Source: Bacillota bacterium
GTDB taxonomy: Bacteria; Bacillota; Clostridia; Acetivibrionales; DSM-1351
Assembly: GCA_023392075.1 (NCBI GenBank)
Contig: JAEVZU010000032.1
Coordinates: 1 to 34,910 of the forward strand
Direction: 5' to 3'
DNA: 34,910 bases
A program made the position numbers and the translations under genes. The notes beneath the pieces were generated by a model. The model did no database searches. It was given only the letters and a program-made list of their open reading frames with translations, and had not been told where the DNA came from. Below, in pieces: positions 6,940 through 16,769 of the stretch (its first letter is position 1; the number at the start of each line of letters is the position of its first letter).

Positions 6940-9666
6940 ATGGCTAAAGGCTGGAAATTTATTGACAGGAAGGGAACCTTTGAGCTGGAAGCTCCCCAAA
7001 AAAGCAGTTTCCTCTACTTTCCGCTTGCTAACGAAGCGGGAATAATGTCTTCTGTTACACCTACGCTCAATGGTGATATAAAAACCGGGCAAAACACTTT
7101 TTTCAATCTTCCTGTATCCTCGGAGGATTTGCATAACATAAAATCAAACCGTAATTTCTGGATACACATTGAAGGCAGCGGTGCCTGGTCTGCAACGGGT
7201 GCATCGTCAATACAAAATGCCCGGTTATTTGATAAGGATGCGGAGGAAAAGGCTGCACTTCAGGCGGGTTTTCTGTGGCATAAGGTTATCCGTGAGAACG
7301 GCAGGCTGGGTGTTAAATCCGAAATAACCAGTTTTGTTCCTGCCAATCAGCATAAGGTTGAATTAATGCGGGTCACAATTACCAATATCGGTGACAGGAC
7401 TTTAAAATTTACACCAACCGCAGCTGTTCCAATATACGGACGTTCCGCGGAAAGTGTGAGGGACCACCGCAATGTGACCAGCCTTCTTCACAGGGTTTAT
7501 GTTGTCAGGGAGGGAATAGAGCTCCAGCCTGCCATGACCTTTGATGAGCGGGGGCATAAAGTAAATAAGATATCATACAACGTTTATGGAATAGATGAGA
7601 ACGGAAACTTTCCGCTGGGTGCATTTCCCCTTGCGGAGGAATATATCGGAGAAGGCGGATGCTTTGAATGGCCTGAAACAGTGGTTTCCAACAAGAGGAA
7701 TTACTGCATGGAGGGTCATACTGTTGACGGATACGAGGCGGTTGGTGCCTTAAGATTCAAGGACTGTGAACTTGCACCCGGAGACAGCAAAACATATATA
7801 ATTGCAATGTCCGTAACTGAAGACAGAACTTCCGAGAAAGCAGGCATCCTGGAATACGTTAATGCGGGCGGCTTTGAAAAGCTCCTCCAAAAGACATGGG
7901 AGTATTGGGAGGAGAAGCTGGGAAAAATAAGCTTTAAAAGCCGGGATGAGCAGTTTGATGCCTGGATGAAATGGGTGTCACTTCAGCCAATTCTGCGGAG
8001 AATTTACGGCTGCTCTTTCATGCCCCATCACGATTACGGAAAGGGGGGGCGCGGCTGGAGAGATCTGTGGCAGGATTGTCTGGCTTTACTGCTGATGGAA
8101 ACCGATGCCGTAAGAAACCAGCTTCTAAACAATTTTGGAGGGGTGCGCCTTGACGGAACAAATGCAACTATTATCGGCAAAGGTCCCGGTGAGTTTCTTG
8201 CAGACAGAAATAACATCAGCAGAGTGTGGTCGGATCACGGAGTATGGCCTTTCTTTACAACTCTTCTTTACCTGAACCAGAGCGGAGATTTTGATTTTCT
8301 CTTTGAAAAGCAGACATATTTTAAAGACAGACTTGTTATGAGATCTTCAAATATCGATAAGGAGTGGACTCCCCGGTATGGCAGCAAGCAGAAGTGTGAA
8401 GATGAAAATATTTATACCGGCACTATCCTTGAACATATTTTGATACAGAACCTGGCCGCCTTCTTCAACTCGGGAGAACACAACAATATACGCCTTGAAA
8501 ATGCCGACTGGAATGATGCCTTTGACATGGCGGCCCAGAAAGGTGAAACTGTTGCATTTACGGCTTTTTACGCCGGCAATCTGGCAGAATTGAGCAAACT
8601 GCTGCTCAAGATAAAGGAGATAAAGGGAATTGACAAGCTGGAGGTTGCAGCTGAAATGGCGGTGCTTTTTGATACTTTGGCCGATGGTATGGACTATGAC
8701 GATCCAAAAGCTAAAAACAAACTGCTGAAACAATATTATGAAACGTGTGTCCACAACATCAGCGGTAAAAAAATCAGTCTTGATATACTGGAGGTGTCAG
8801 AGGACTTAAAGACCAAAGGACAATGGCTTGCAAAGCATATTTCGGAAAACGAACAGGTCAGGTCGGACGAAGGATACCAATGGTTTAACGGTTATTATGA
8901 CAATGCAGGCCTGCAGGTTGAGGGGCAAAAGGCGTCAGGAGCGAAAATGACGCTTACCGGTCAGGTTTTTCCCATAATGATGGGTGTGGCCTCAACAGAG
9001 CAGGTAAACAATGCCGTAAAGGCGGTCAACCGCTATTTGTACGACAGCAGCCTTGGCAGTTACAGGCTGAACAATAATTTTAACGAGCTTAAACTTGACC
9101 TTGGAAGATGCTTTGGCTTTGCATTCGGCCACAAGGAGAACGGTGCTGTCTTCAGTCATATGGCCGTAATGTATTCCTTTGCACTATACAAACAGGGCTT
9201 TGTTGACGAAGGATATGAGGTGCTGAAGTCACTTTACAATATAAGCGCGGATTTTGACAAAGCCAGGATATATCCGGGGATTCCCGAGTATATCAATGAG
9301 AGGGGAAGGGGAATGTATCATTACCTCACCGGTTCGGCAAGCTGGCTTATGCTTCTCCTGCTTACCGAAGTGTACGGTATCCGCGGAGCTTCGGGAAATC
9401 TTCTGATCCAGCCAAAGCTGAAAAAGGAGCAGTTCGATAAAACGGGAGCTGCCGGAGCAAGAACTGTTTTTGCCGGCCGGGCGATTAAGCTTGTTTACAA
9501 CAACAGCCGGCACCTGGATTTTGGGCAGTACAGGATTACGAATATCACCGCTGACGGCGGCAAAATCAACTGCTGCGTGGCTGACGGGGCTGTAGTAATT
9601 GACAGAGGCGACATTTTGGAACTTGACCTGCATATTGAACATACTATTGAAGTTGAGCTTGCATAA
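6940..9666 (+). CDS. GH94 phosphorylase, laminaribiose phosphorylase type
   Basis: This 908-aa cytoplasmic enzyme has the GH94 plan: an N-terminal beta-sandwich with WIHIEGSGAWSATG, a helical linker and an (alpha/alpha)6 barrel. The barrel contains RDLWQD (374-379), where Asp379 matches the GH94 general acid, and TGSASW (from 797), matching the phosphate-binding loop. Length and the N-terminal run GWKFIDRKGTFELE...YFPLANEAG resemble laminaribiose phosphorylases (about 910 aa) more than cellobiose phosphorylases (about 810 aa). The expected reaction is reversible phosphorolysis of a beta-1,3-glucobiose to alpha-glucose-1-phosphate and glucose. GH94 also includes cellobiose, cellodextrin, chitobiose and beta-1,2-glucan enzymes, so substrate is less sure than family. 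The start has the ribosome site AGGATGGG. Confidence 0.85.
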   Translation: MAKGWKFIDRKGTFELEAPQKSSFLYFPLANEAGIMSSVTPTLNGDIKTGQNTFFNLPVSSEDLHNIKSNRNFWIHIEGSGAWSATGASSIQNARLFDKDAEEKAALQAGFLWHKVIRENGRLGVKSEITSFVPANQHKVELMRVTITNIGDRTLKFTPTAAVPIYGRSAESVRDHRNVTSLLHRVYVVREGIELQPAMTFDERGHKVNKISYNVYGIDENGNFPLGAFPLAEEYIGEGGCFEWPETVVSNKRNYCMEGHTVDGYEAVGALRFKDCELAPGDSKTYIIAMSVTEDRTSEKAGILEYVNAGGFEKLLQKTWEYWEEKLGKISFKSRDEQFDAWMKWVSLQPILRRIYGCSFMPHHDYGKGGRGWRDLWQDCLALLLMETDAVRNQLLNNFGGVRLDGTNATIIGKGPGEFLADRNNISRVWSDHGVWPFFTTLLYLNQSGDFDFLFEKQTYFKDRLVMRSSNIDKEWTPRYGSKQKCEDENIYTGTILEHILIQNLAAFFNSGEHNNIRLENADWNDAFDMAAQKGETVAFTAFYAGNLAELSKLLLKIKEIKGIDKLEVAAEMAVLFDTLADGMDYDDPKAKNKLLKQYYETCVHNISGKKISLDILEVSEDLKTKGQWLAKHISENEQVRSDEGYQWFNGYYDNAGLQVEGQKASGAKMTLTGQVFPIMMGVASTEQVNNAVKAVNRYLYDSSLGSYRLNNNFNELKLDLGRCFGFAFGHKENGAVFSHMAVMYSFALYKQGFVDEGYEVLKSLYNISADFDKARIYPGIPEYINERGRGMYHYLTGSASWLMLLLLTEVYGIRGASGNLLIQPKLKKEQFDKTGAAGARTVFAGRAIKLVYNNSRHLDFGQYRITNITADGGKINCCVADGAVVIDRGDILELDLHIEHTIEVELA

Positions 9667-9718
9667 AATTTGTTTATAGGATGCACTATGTTTTGGCAAC
9701 TATTTGTAAGCATGCAAT

Positions 9719-9871
9719 TAGTGACCTGTAACATCTAAATCCATACATTTTCGGTGGTTAATTTTCCGGGACATCGTTGTATCAGCAGCTGGAATAAAGC
9801 GATTATTCCGCCTTGTCCTGAGAAGATTTTCTCCGCCGGACAGTACACGTTTTAGATGTTGCAGACCACTA
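9719..9871 (+). ncRNA. Candidate structured leader/intergenic RNA element upstream of the GH161-like gene
   Basis: The 233-nt gap 9667-9899 contains a long-range inverted repeat. AGTGACCTGTAACATCTAAA (9720-9739) pairs with TTTAGATGTTGCAGACCACT (9851-9870), plus U9719-A9871. Only two adjacent mismatches and one G-U pair interrupt it, and the last ten pairs are perfect. Nested inside are TCCGG (9765-9769)/CCGGA (9836-9840), GGACA (9769-9773)/TGTCC (9814-9818; the two stems share one G), hairpin GGAATAA (9791-9797)/TTATTCC (9803-9809) and hairpin GAGAA (9820-9824)/TTCTC (9829-9833). The stems are otherwise compatible with one branched fold that ends just before the ribosome site. It might be a regulatory RNA or a MITE-like insertion; no known riboswitch class was recognised. 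Confidence 0.5.
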
Positions 9872-9899
9872 TACGGTGCATGCCGGTGGGGGGATAAGC

Positions 9900-12800
9900 A
9901 TGAAACCTGATTATTTATTTAATGATAAGAATGAATTTATTATAGAGAACTATGATAAGGCAAAGACCTTTGCCAGCTTTCTGCCCGGCATGGCCGGGAC
10001 TGACGGAATTCCCATGTGGGCATTTTATGTCAACAGAGGACAGGTGCTGGGGAGTTTTGGAGTCAAGGACAGAGACAGTACCATAATGGAGTTTTTTCCT
10101 GCTCATACCATGTATCAAAACGTTGAAAGAAAAGGCTTTCGTACCTTTATTAAACTCAACGGAAAGATTCATGAAATCTTTTCATCCATATCCGAAGATC
10201 ATTATAACCGTAAACTGGTTATTGAAAAAAATTCAGTGAAAATCGTTGAAGAAAACCGGACACTTGGATTAAGGATTACCGTAACTTATTTTACAATGCC
10301 CGGAGAAAGCTATGCAGCCATAGTCAGAAAGGTGTGTATCGAAAGCCTTGACGGCGCGGACAGGGAGATTGAGGTGTTGGACGGCATGCCGCAGCTTTTG
10401 CCTGTAGGTGCCACAAATGCCGGTTATCAGGAAATGGCAAACCTCATGAAATCCTGGTACGAGGTATATAATACCGAAAACAGAATAGCTTATTACAAGG
10501 TAAGGGCCTCAACCGCCGATACCGTTGAGGTAAGTGAGTATGAAGAAGGGAATTTCTATCTCTCCTTTTCTTCGGAAAGCCAGGGACTTCTGACACCGAT
10601 TTATGATATGGACTTGGTTTTCGGATATAACAGTTCCTTATCCAAACCCGACGGGTGGGACTGTTCCATTGAGGAACTGCTGAGCCGGAAGCAGATAGCG
10701 CAAAACAAAGTTTCAGGCGGTTTTACCGGAGTAAAGACAACGGTTAATAAGGCGTTCACTCTATGTACTGTGATAGGGCACATATCAAGTATGGCCATGA
10801 TAAACGCAAGGAAAGACGAGTTCGGCCTAGAGTTTATAGATCGCAAGGAGAGACAGGCCGCAGAATTGGTGGAAAAGCTGGTGAGTGATACATATACAAA
10901 AACATCGGCCCGTCTTTTTGACAAATACATTGACCAGTGTTACCTTGACAATCTGCTCAGAGGGGGATATCCCCTGATTTTTAAGGCAGGCGGCAGGAAT
11001 CATGTGTATCACGTTTTTTCCAGAAAACACGGAGATCTGGAACGTGAGTACAATTTCTTTTCGCTTGAACCTGCTTTATATTCCCAGGGTAACGGAAATT
11101 TCAGGGATGTAAGCCAGAACAGAAGGAATGATGTGCTTGTAAAGCCCGAGGTAAAGGATTTTAATGTAAAACACTTTATGAATCTGATACAGGCAGACGG
11201 CTACAATCCTCTGTCGGTAAAGGGCTGTACCTTCACCCTGAATGAAGATCACTGGAGCGGGATTGAGGGATTGATCGTCAGTCACAGGTCTGAAATAAGA
11301 AAGCTGGTGACTGGAAAATATACTCCAGGCAAGCTGATAACTTATATTGTTGAACACAATACCGGGCTTACAGTATCAAAAGAAGAGTTCCTGGAAAAGG
11401 TGCTTGAGAAGTCCCGTCAGAATTTTGAGGCCGAATTCGGAGAAGGTTACTGGAGTGACCATTGGACTTATAATATGGATTTGGTTGAAACTTTTCTGAC
11501 GATCTATCCCGATATGAAGGAAAGCTTTGTATTTGCAGAAAATGAGTACTGTTTTTATAAAAGTCCTGTATTTGTGCTGCCAAGGGCTGACAAATATGTG
11601 CTGGCAAACGGCAATGTCAGACAATACGGGGCTGTTCTGGAGGAAAAGGAAACCCTGCACGAGGGAGCTGAAGGCTGCTGGCTGAGGACGAAGCAGGGTC
11701 AAGGCGAGGTTTATTATACAAATTTATATGTAAAGCTTCTGGCATTGGCGCTTATAAAGTTTGTAAGTCTGGATCCGGAGGGAATGGGTGTTGAGATAGA
11801 AGCAGGAAAACCGGGCTGGAATGATGCATTAAACGGCTTATCAGGATTGTTTGGCTCAAGTATGTGTGAAACAGCTGAACTGCTGAGAATAGTGGACTTC
11901 ATTATTGATTGCAGTAAGGAATACCATAAAAAAGTCAGCCTGCCGGAAGAAATCAGTACTTTGATGTACGCTGCGGACCGCCTTTTGACAGACAACCTTG
12001 CAGCCCGGCTGAATGACTTTGAATACTGGGATGGAACAGCAGCTGCAAAAGAAAAGTACAGAAGCGGAATCCGCATGGGGATAACCGGAAAAGAGGTTGA
12101 GGCAGACACCGGGGACATACTGAAAATATTTAACGGGTTCAGAGGCAAACTTCAGAAGGCAATGGATAAGTCCTTGACTTATGGAGACGGAATCTACCCG
12201 ACTTACTTTACCTATAAGGCCGCAAAATATGAGATGGCCGACGGCAAAAAGAATCCTGTCAACGGATATAGAAATGTTACCGTTGCCGAATTTGAGTGCT
12301 GTCCCCTTCCGCTATTCCTCGAAGGGCCGGCACGTATTTTAAAGTCCATCGGGGTAAGGGACAAGGCGCTTGAATTATACAATGCAATACGGTCCAGTGA
12401 TATTTTTGACGCTAAACTTGAGATGTATAAAACATCGGTTTCCCTGGAGGGAAGCAGCGCAGAAATTGGCCGGCTGAGGGCATTTACGCCCGGATGGCTG
12501 GAAAGGGAGGCTATATTTCTCCATATGGAATACAAGTATCTGTATGCAATGCTGCAAGCAGGCCTGTACCAGCAGTTCTTCAACGATATCCGTACCATGC
12601 TCGTTCCGTTTATGAAGCCAGAGGTATATGGCAGAAGTACATTGGAGAATTCCTCTTTTATAGCCAGCTCTGTGAATCCGGATGAAAGTGTTCACGGAAG
12701 AGGTTTTGTTGCCAGAATGAGCGGTTCCACGGCTGAAATGCTGAGTATGTGGTTTCTGATGATGGCGGGCAGGGAGGTGTTCACCTTTAAGAGCGGTGAA

Positions 12801-13070
12801 CTAAGGCTGGTATTGAGGCCAGTTCTGCCTGGCTGGATGTTTGATGCAGATGGAAGGGTCAGCTTTAAGTTCCTGGGCAGTATTATTGTTAACTATATTA
12901 ATCCGGAAAGAAAAAATACATATGGAAAGGACTCTGTAAAGCCTGAAAAATATGTATTGACCTATATGGATAAAACAAAGAGGGAAATAGCGGGAGAAAT
13001 AATTGAAGGCCGGGTGGCCGAGGATATACGCAATAAAAAGGTGGATAATATCGATGTCTGCCTGAAGTAA
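9900..13070 (+). CDS. GH161/GH94-like beta-1,3-oligoglucan phosphorylase (putative)
   Basis: This 1056-aa cytoplasmic protein is a large relative of GH94 phosphorylases. The segment FRDVSQNRRND (401-411) matches the catalytic RDxxQ region, with Asp403 in the motif. It is followed by the run DFNVKHFMNLIQADGYNP, and a SGST segment (941-944) near the C-terminus corresponds to the TGSA phosphate loop. Size and these motifs resemble the 1050-1150-aa GH161 (and GH149) beta-1,3-oligoglucan phosphorylases, often labelled cellobiose phosphorylase in databases. Expected role: release glucose-1-phosphate from beta-1,3-gluco-oligosaccharides, leaving laminaribiose for the upstream GH94 enzyme. Family assignment is from memory of motifs and length. 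The start at 9900 is chosen because GGTGGGGGGAT precedes it; an upstream in-frame ATG at 9876 lacks a ribosome site. Confidence 0.75.
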   Translation: MKPDYLFNDKNEFIIENYDKAKTFASFLPGMAGTDGIPMWAFYVNRGQVLGSFGVKDRDSTIMEFFPAHTMYQNVERKGFRTFIKLNGKIHEIFSSISEDHYNRKLVIEKNSVKIVEENRTLGLRITVTYFTMPGESYAAIVRKVCIESLDGADREIEVLDGMPQLLPVGATNAGYQEMANLMKSWYEVYNTENRIAYYKVRASTADTVEVSEYEEGNFYLSFSSESQGLLTPIYDMDLVFGYNSSLSKPDGWDCSIEELLSRKQIAQNKVSGGFTGVKTTVNKAFTLCTVIGHISSMAMINARKDEFGLEFIDRKERQAAELVEKLVSDTYTKTSARLFDKYIDQCYLDNLLRGGYPLIFKAGGRNHVYHVFSRKHGDLEREYNFFSLEPALYSQGNGNFRDVSQNRRNDVLVKPEVKDFNVKHFMNLIQADGYNPLSVKGCTFTLNEDHWSGIEGLIVSHRSEIRKLVTGKYTPGKLITYIVEHNTGLTVSKEEFLEKVLEKSRQNFEAEFGEGYWSDHWTYNMDLVETFLTIYPDMKESFVFAENEYCFYKSPVFVLPRADKYVLANGNVRQYGAVLEEKETLHEGAEGCWLRTKQGQGEVYYTNLYVKLLALALIKFVSLDPEGMGVEIEAGKPGWNDALNGLSGLFGSSMCETAELLRIVDFIIDCSKEYHKKVSLPEEISTLMYAADRLLTDNLAARLNDFEYWDGTAAAKEKYRSGIRMGITGKEVEADTGDILKIFNGFRGKLQKAMDKSLTYGDGIYPTYFTYKAAKYEMADGKKNPVNGYRNVTVAEFECCPLPLFLEGPARILKSIGVRDKALELYNAIRSSDIFDAKLEMYKTSVSLEGSSAEIGRLRAFTPGWLEREAIFLHMEYKYLYAMLQAGLYQQFFNDIRTMLVPFMKPEVYGRSTLENSSFIASSVNPDESVHGRGFVARMSGSTAEMLSMWFLMMAGREVFTFKSGELRLVLRPVLPGWMFDADGRVSFKFLGSIIVNYINPERKNTYGKDSVKPEKYVLTYMDKTKREIAGEIIEGRVAEDIRNKKVDNIDVCLK

Positions 13071-13110
13071 TCAAGTGGTTTTACAGGTTTAGGATGTATT
13101 GTGAGAATTA

Positions 13111-13149
13111 TGTTAACGCTTGAATCGGTAACATTTTCTAGTATATAAT
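13111..13149 (+). promoter_or_regulatory. Promoter with cre/LacI-like site before the two-component genes
   Basis: TTGAAT (13120-13125), an 18-nt spacer and TATAAT (13144-13149). An imperfect dyad TGTTAAC (13111-13117) ... GGTAACA (13127-13133) overlaps the -35. Its left part, TGTTAACGCTTGAA, shares the half-site and core of the lacI/GH30 operators (11 of 14 cre positions), suggesting shared sugar control. Confidence 0.55.
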
Positions 13150-13205
13150 GGAAGTGAAATGCTGCTGATCAGAACTAATAATCTGTTATCCTGGAGGGAA
13201 TTGCA

Positions 13206-14759
13206 TTGGCTAAAGCATTATTGGTTGATGACGAAAAGTATATCAGGAATGGAATAAGGGCTATAATATCCAGATCCGATTCCATATTCACGGAAATTGA
13301 CGAATGTGTTAATGGTATCGAGGCTTTAAAAAAGTTATCCGAAAATAGATATGATCTTGTTATTACCGACCTGATTATGCCTCAAATTGATGGGATAGAG
13401 CTTGTCTCAAGAATTGATGGAATGGAATACAAGCCATATACGGTAGTATTAAGCGGATATGATGATTTCAAATATGCACAGAAGGCTATTAAATATGGTG
13501 TAAAGGCATACCTCCTTAAACCTGTGGACAGAAATGAACTTTTAAATATTGTAAAAAAAGCTGAAGAAGAGTACATAAAGAGACAAAACACTGATGTTAC
13601 AATGAATATAGGCGATAAAGCAGAATTTTTTTCAAATCAGTTCAAACTTATGCTGTTAAGTGATAATACCACCAGGGAAGAAGAGGAAAAACTGTTGCAA
13701 ACCTGTGGTATGGACTTTGAGAGTGAGGCTTACCGTGTAGTAACGGTTAATTCCTGCGAGGCATATGAAGCCGAGGATAAGCTTGAAAACAACATGTCTT
13801 TGGCGGCAAATCTTAAGAACTGTTTGAATGAAACCTGCACCTTCGGATTTTATTTTCTGGATAATAAGGATAATGCAGTCCTCATACTAAACGCCAGGAC
13901 AGATATAAAGAATTTGCTTGAAGCGGTTGACCGTATGTTTGGCACCAGGTGTACGGCCGGAGTAGGGGGCACCTTTAAAAATGTTTCTGAAATGCGCCGA
14001 TCTTACAATCAGTCTGACTATGCTTTGAAATACAAACTTTTGGTGCCTGACAGTTCGGTAATATATTATAGCGGAATAGCTGAACCGGACAGCAATTTTG
14101 TCATGCCTGTAAGACTGGTAAAGAATCTTACAGGCATGCTGGACACCGAACGCAAGGATGAGTTGGGCAAAGTAATAAATCAGATTTTTGACGACAATGC
14201 CGTAAAGAAATATCATCTGGAATATCTGGAAAAGCTGTCGGCCTGTTTGAAAATAGAGATAATCGGGTACCTCTCGGAACATATACCTCATAAAATAGAA
14301 TTTATCAAAGATCAGGAAGACAGCTTTAAAAGCATATTTGAATTTCATAATATTAATGATTTTGTAAGATACATAAAGAAATTCGTGTTAAGTATCAACG
14401 AAGTGTTATTACAGTTCAAGAGTATATGCAATACCGACAAGACCATTGAAATGGCGGTTAAATATGTCCAGGACAATTACCGGACTGATCTGACCATGGC
14501 AGAGGTCGCCAATCATATCAGTCTTAATTACTCCTATTTTTCCATACTTTTCAAGGAGAAGACAGGTATGAACTTTGTCGATTATCTGAGGAAGGTCAGA
14601 ATTGAAAAAGCCAAGGAATTATTGCAGAATTCCATATATAAAATATATGAAGTATCAGAGATGGTAGGATATAACAATACAAAACATTTTACCACTACTT
14701 TTCGTGCACTCACAGGAATATCTCCAAAGGAATATAGAGAAAAGCTGTATATTAACTAA
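13206..14759 (+). CDS. Response regulator, CheY receiver plus AraC-type DNA-binding domain (YesN-like)
   Basis: This 517-aa regulator starts with a receiver domain: acidic Asp8/Asp9, phospho-acceptor Asp55 in ITDLIMP and Lys105 in LLKPVDR. A middle region of about 280 residues follows, and the C-terminus (about 412-515) holds two AraC-type helix-turn-helix motifs: LTMAEVANHISLNYSYFSILFKE and IYEVSEMVGYNNTKHFTTTFR. The start is TTG at 13206, 7 nt after GGAGGG. It lies 20 nt before its cognate sensor kinase. Such pairs, next to LplB-type transporters, sense extracellular sugars and activate the transporter operon; the probable target is the promoter region around 16704-16769. Confidence 0.9.
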   Translation: MAKALLVDDEKYIRNGIRAIISRSDSIFTEIDECVNGIEALKKLSENRYDLVITDLIMPQIDGIELVSRIDGMEYKPYTVVLSGYDDFKYAQKAIKYGVKAYLLKPVDRNELLNIVKKAEEEYIKRQNTDVTMNIGDKAEFFSNQFKLMLLSDNTTREEEEKLLQTCGMDFESEAYRVVTVNSCEAYEAEDKLENNMSLAANLKNCLNETCTFGFYFLDNKDNAVLILNARTDIKNLLEAVDRMFGTRCTAGVGGTFKNVSEMRRSYNQSDYALKYKLLVPDSSVIYYSGIAEPDSNFVMPVRLVKNLTGMLDTERKDELGKVINQIFDDNAVKKYHLEYLEKLSACLKIEIIGYLSEHIPHKIEFIKDQEDSFKSIFEFHNINDFVRYIKKFVLSINEVLLQFKSICNTDKTIEMAVKYVQDNYRTDLTMAEVANHISLNYSYFSILFKEKTGMNFVDYLRKVRIEKAKELLQNSIYKIYEVSEMVGYNNTKHFTTTFRALTGISPKEYREKLYIN

Positions 14760-14779
14760 CTGCCGTTGCGGGGGTAGCC

Positions 14780-16618
14780 ATGAGAGCGAAAAAGTTGCTT
14801 ATTTCATTATTTATGTTCTTCAGCGGATTAAAACTTGCCCATAAACTCATGATAATCTATTCGGTAGTTATCGGTATAACTATAATTGTCTTTGCCGGTC
14901 AGCTTATAAATGAGACCAATAAATCTACAGAACTGGATCTTATAAGAGATTCCAGGGAGTTGTTAAAAGAAACGAAATACAGTATTGAAAGGGAAGTTGA
15001 TACCTGCTACAGGATTATCAGTGCCATATCCAGTGATTACGATACCATGGCCTACATAAAAGGCTGGGACAGGGAGGATCAATCCGAAGTTGTAGATTTT
15101 AGCATGGATTTGACAAAAAGGATATTACTGATAAGAAATCTGAGTCCTGATATATATCAAATAAGGATTTATGTCAGTAATCCTGAATTTCCTGAAATAG
15201 GCTCAATCATTTACAGCGACTCACGTCTTAAAAATAAAAATACAATAGTAAAAGAGACAATGAAATACACACGCGGATACTGGCAGTTTGACCATCCCGA
15301 GGTAAACTTTAATCCCGGCACTCTTGAAAGGAAAAACGTAGTGTCTCTTTTTGTTCCGTTAAGATACTCCAATTACAAGGAATTGGGGTTTATTGAAACT
15401 TCAATGTATACCGATACTTTTTTCAGACATATGTTCTCACAGTCGGAAAATAAGAATTTGATCGCGTTTGTTGTAGATTACAGAGGTAATGTTATTTATG
15501 ACAGTAAAAGTGCTTTTGCCAAAAAGTATAACCTGGACAGCAACGGCCTGATGGAGCTGTATAAAGGCCATGACCTGAAGAGTAAAAACACGGAAATACA
15601 TATCAGCAAGGGCAGTGTACCCATGACTCTGATATCTGATTATATAGAAACCCTGGACGCCACAATATGCTATGTAGTAACAAATGACACAATCAGAAAA
15701 AATCTGAATAATGCCAGAACCCTTATTATTGCTGAAAGTATTCTGGCTATGATTTTAATGAGTGTCATAATCTACATTCTGACAAACCTTCTTCTGGTGA
15801 AAATAAAGCAGATAATTGCTTCAATGCGCAAAGTCGAGGACGGAAAACTCGATGTCCGCGTAAATGTTTCCGGCCAGGATGAAATGAGTGAACTGGCTTT
15901 TCATTTCAACAGAATGATCTCCAAAATCGGAGATTTGATATCTGAGGTGGTAAAGAAGCAGGAAGCTAAGAAAAATGCCGAAATACACGCACTGTTCACG
16001 CAGATCAATTCACATTTCATAATCAATACCCTTCAGAATATCAGTATGATGGCTGAAATAGACAGCAGATATGAACTGGCAGATGCCATAAATTCTCTTG
16101 GAAAGCTGCTGCGTTACAGCATGAAATGGACAAAGGAATATGTAAGACTCAAGGAGGAAATAGAATATATCGGAAATTATATACTTCTGATGAATATAAG
16201 GTATGACTATGAAATAAAGCTGAACATTCAGGTACCTCCGGAACTTATGGAATATGAGGTGCTGAAAATGATGCTTCAGCCGGCAGTTGAAAATGCAATA
16301 TATTATGGTATCGAACCACTTGGACAAAATGGTGAAATAACTATACGGGGATATTCCGATGAAGAAAATACTTTAATAGAAATAATAGACAACGGTATCG
16401 GTATGGAGGGAGAGACGCTTGAAAAAGTAAGGCAGACTCTGGCTTCAGATACTCTCGTCGACATGCGTCCGGAGAAAAAAGGGAACGGAATAGGACTTAA
16501 AAATGTAAATGAAAGAATCAGGTTGTTTTATGGAAACAAATATGGCATAGAAATAACAAGTATTAAGGGCTCATTTACAAAGCTAACAATCAGATTGCCG
16601 GGATTGGCACAAAATTAA
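14780..16618 (+). CDS. Membrane sensor histidine kinase (YesM-like)
   Basis: This 612-aa kinase has a transmembrane helix near residues 22-43 (LMIIYSVVIGITIIVFAGQL), a large extracellular sensor domain, a second helix near 315-340 (AESILAMILMSVIIYIL), then a HAMP segment. The histidine-kinase segment QINSHFIINTLQ carries phosphorylated His412; most relatives read QINPHFLYNTL. The ATPase domain shows MLQPAVENAI, IDNGIGM and GNGIGLKNV. It should detect an extracytoplasmic ligand, perhaps presented by the solute-binding lipoprotein, and phosphorylate the adjacent regulator. The gene order regulator then kinase is opposite to yesM-yesN in Bacillus subtilis. Confidence 0.9.
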   Translation: MRAKKLLISLFMFFSGLKLAHKLMIIYSVVIGITIIVFAGQLINETNKSTELDLIRDSRELLKETKYSIEREVDTCYRIISAISSDYDTMAYIKGWDREDQSEVVDFSMDLTKRILLIRNLSPDIYQIRIYVSNPEFPEIGSIIYSDSRLKNKNTIVKETMKYTRGYWQFDHPEVNFNPGTLERKNVVSLFVPLRYSNYKELGFIETSMYTDTFFRHMFSQSENKNLIAFVVDYRGNVIYDSKSAFAKKYNLDSNGLMELYKGHDLKSKNTEIHISKGSVPMTLISDYIETLDATICYVVTNDTIRKNLNNARTLIIAESILAMILMSVIIYILTNLLLVKIKQIIASMRKVEDGKLDVRVNVSGQDEMSELAFHFNRMISKIGDLISEVVKKQEAKKNAEIHALFTQINSHFIINTLQNISMMAEIDSRYELADAINSLGKLLRYSMKWTKEYVRLKEEIEYIGNYILLMNIRYDYEIKLNIQVPPELMEYEVLKMMLQPAVENAIYYGIEPLGQNGEITIRGYSDEENTLIEIIDNGIGMEGETLEKVRQTLASDTLVDMRPEKKGNGIGLKNVNERIRLFYGNKYGIEITSIKGSFTKLTIRLPGLAQN

Positions 16619-16703
16619 ACATTTAAAGTTGTACCAGGGTGTTATTGTTATAGTAGGAATCAACAAATACCGGTGAAAAAGGTACAGCCATTTTGTATAA
16701 AAC

Positions 16704-16769
16704 AACCAAAAAAATCGAACCAAATCTAAAACCACTTACCTGTTTATATTCTTATGCCTACACTATAAT
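16704..16769 (+). promoter_or_regulatory. Candidate activator-dependent promoter of the ABC transporter operon
   Basis: In the 248-nt gap 16619-16866 there is a TATAAT at 16764-16769 without a convincing -35. Upstream are direct repeats beginning AACCAAA at 16704 and 16718, and AACC again at 16730. A missing -35 with direct repeats just upstream is the usual arrangement for AraC-type activation, so the response regulator encoded next door is the likely activator. This is inferred. Confidence 0.4.
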
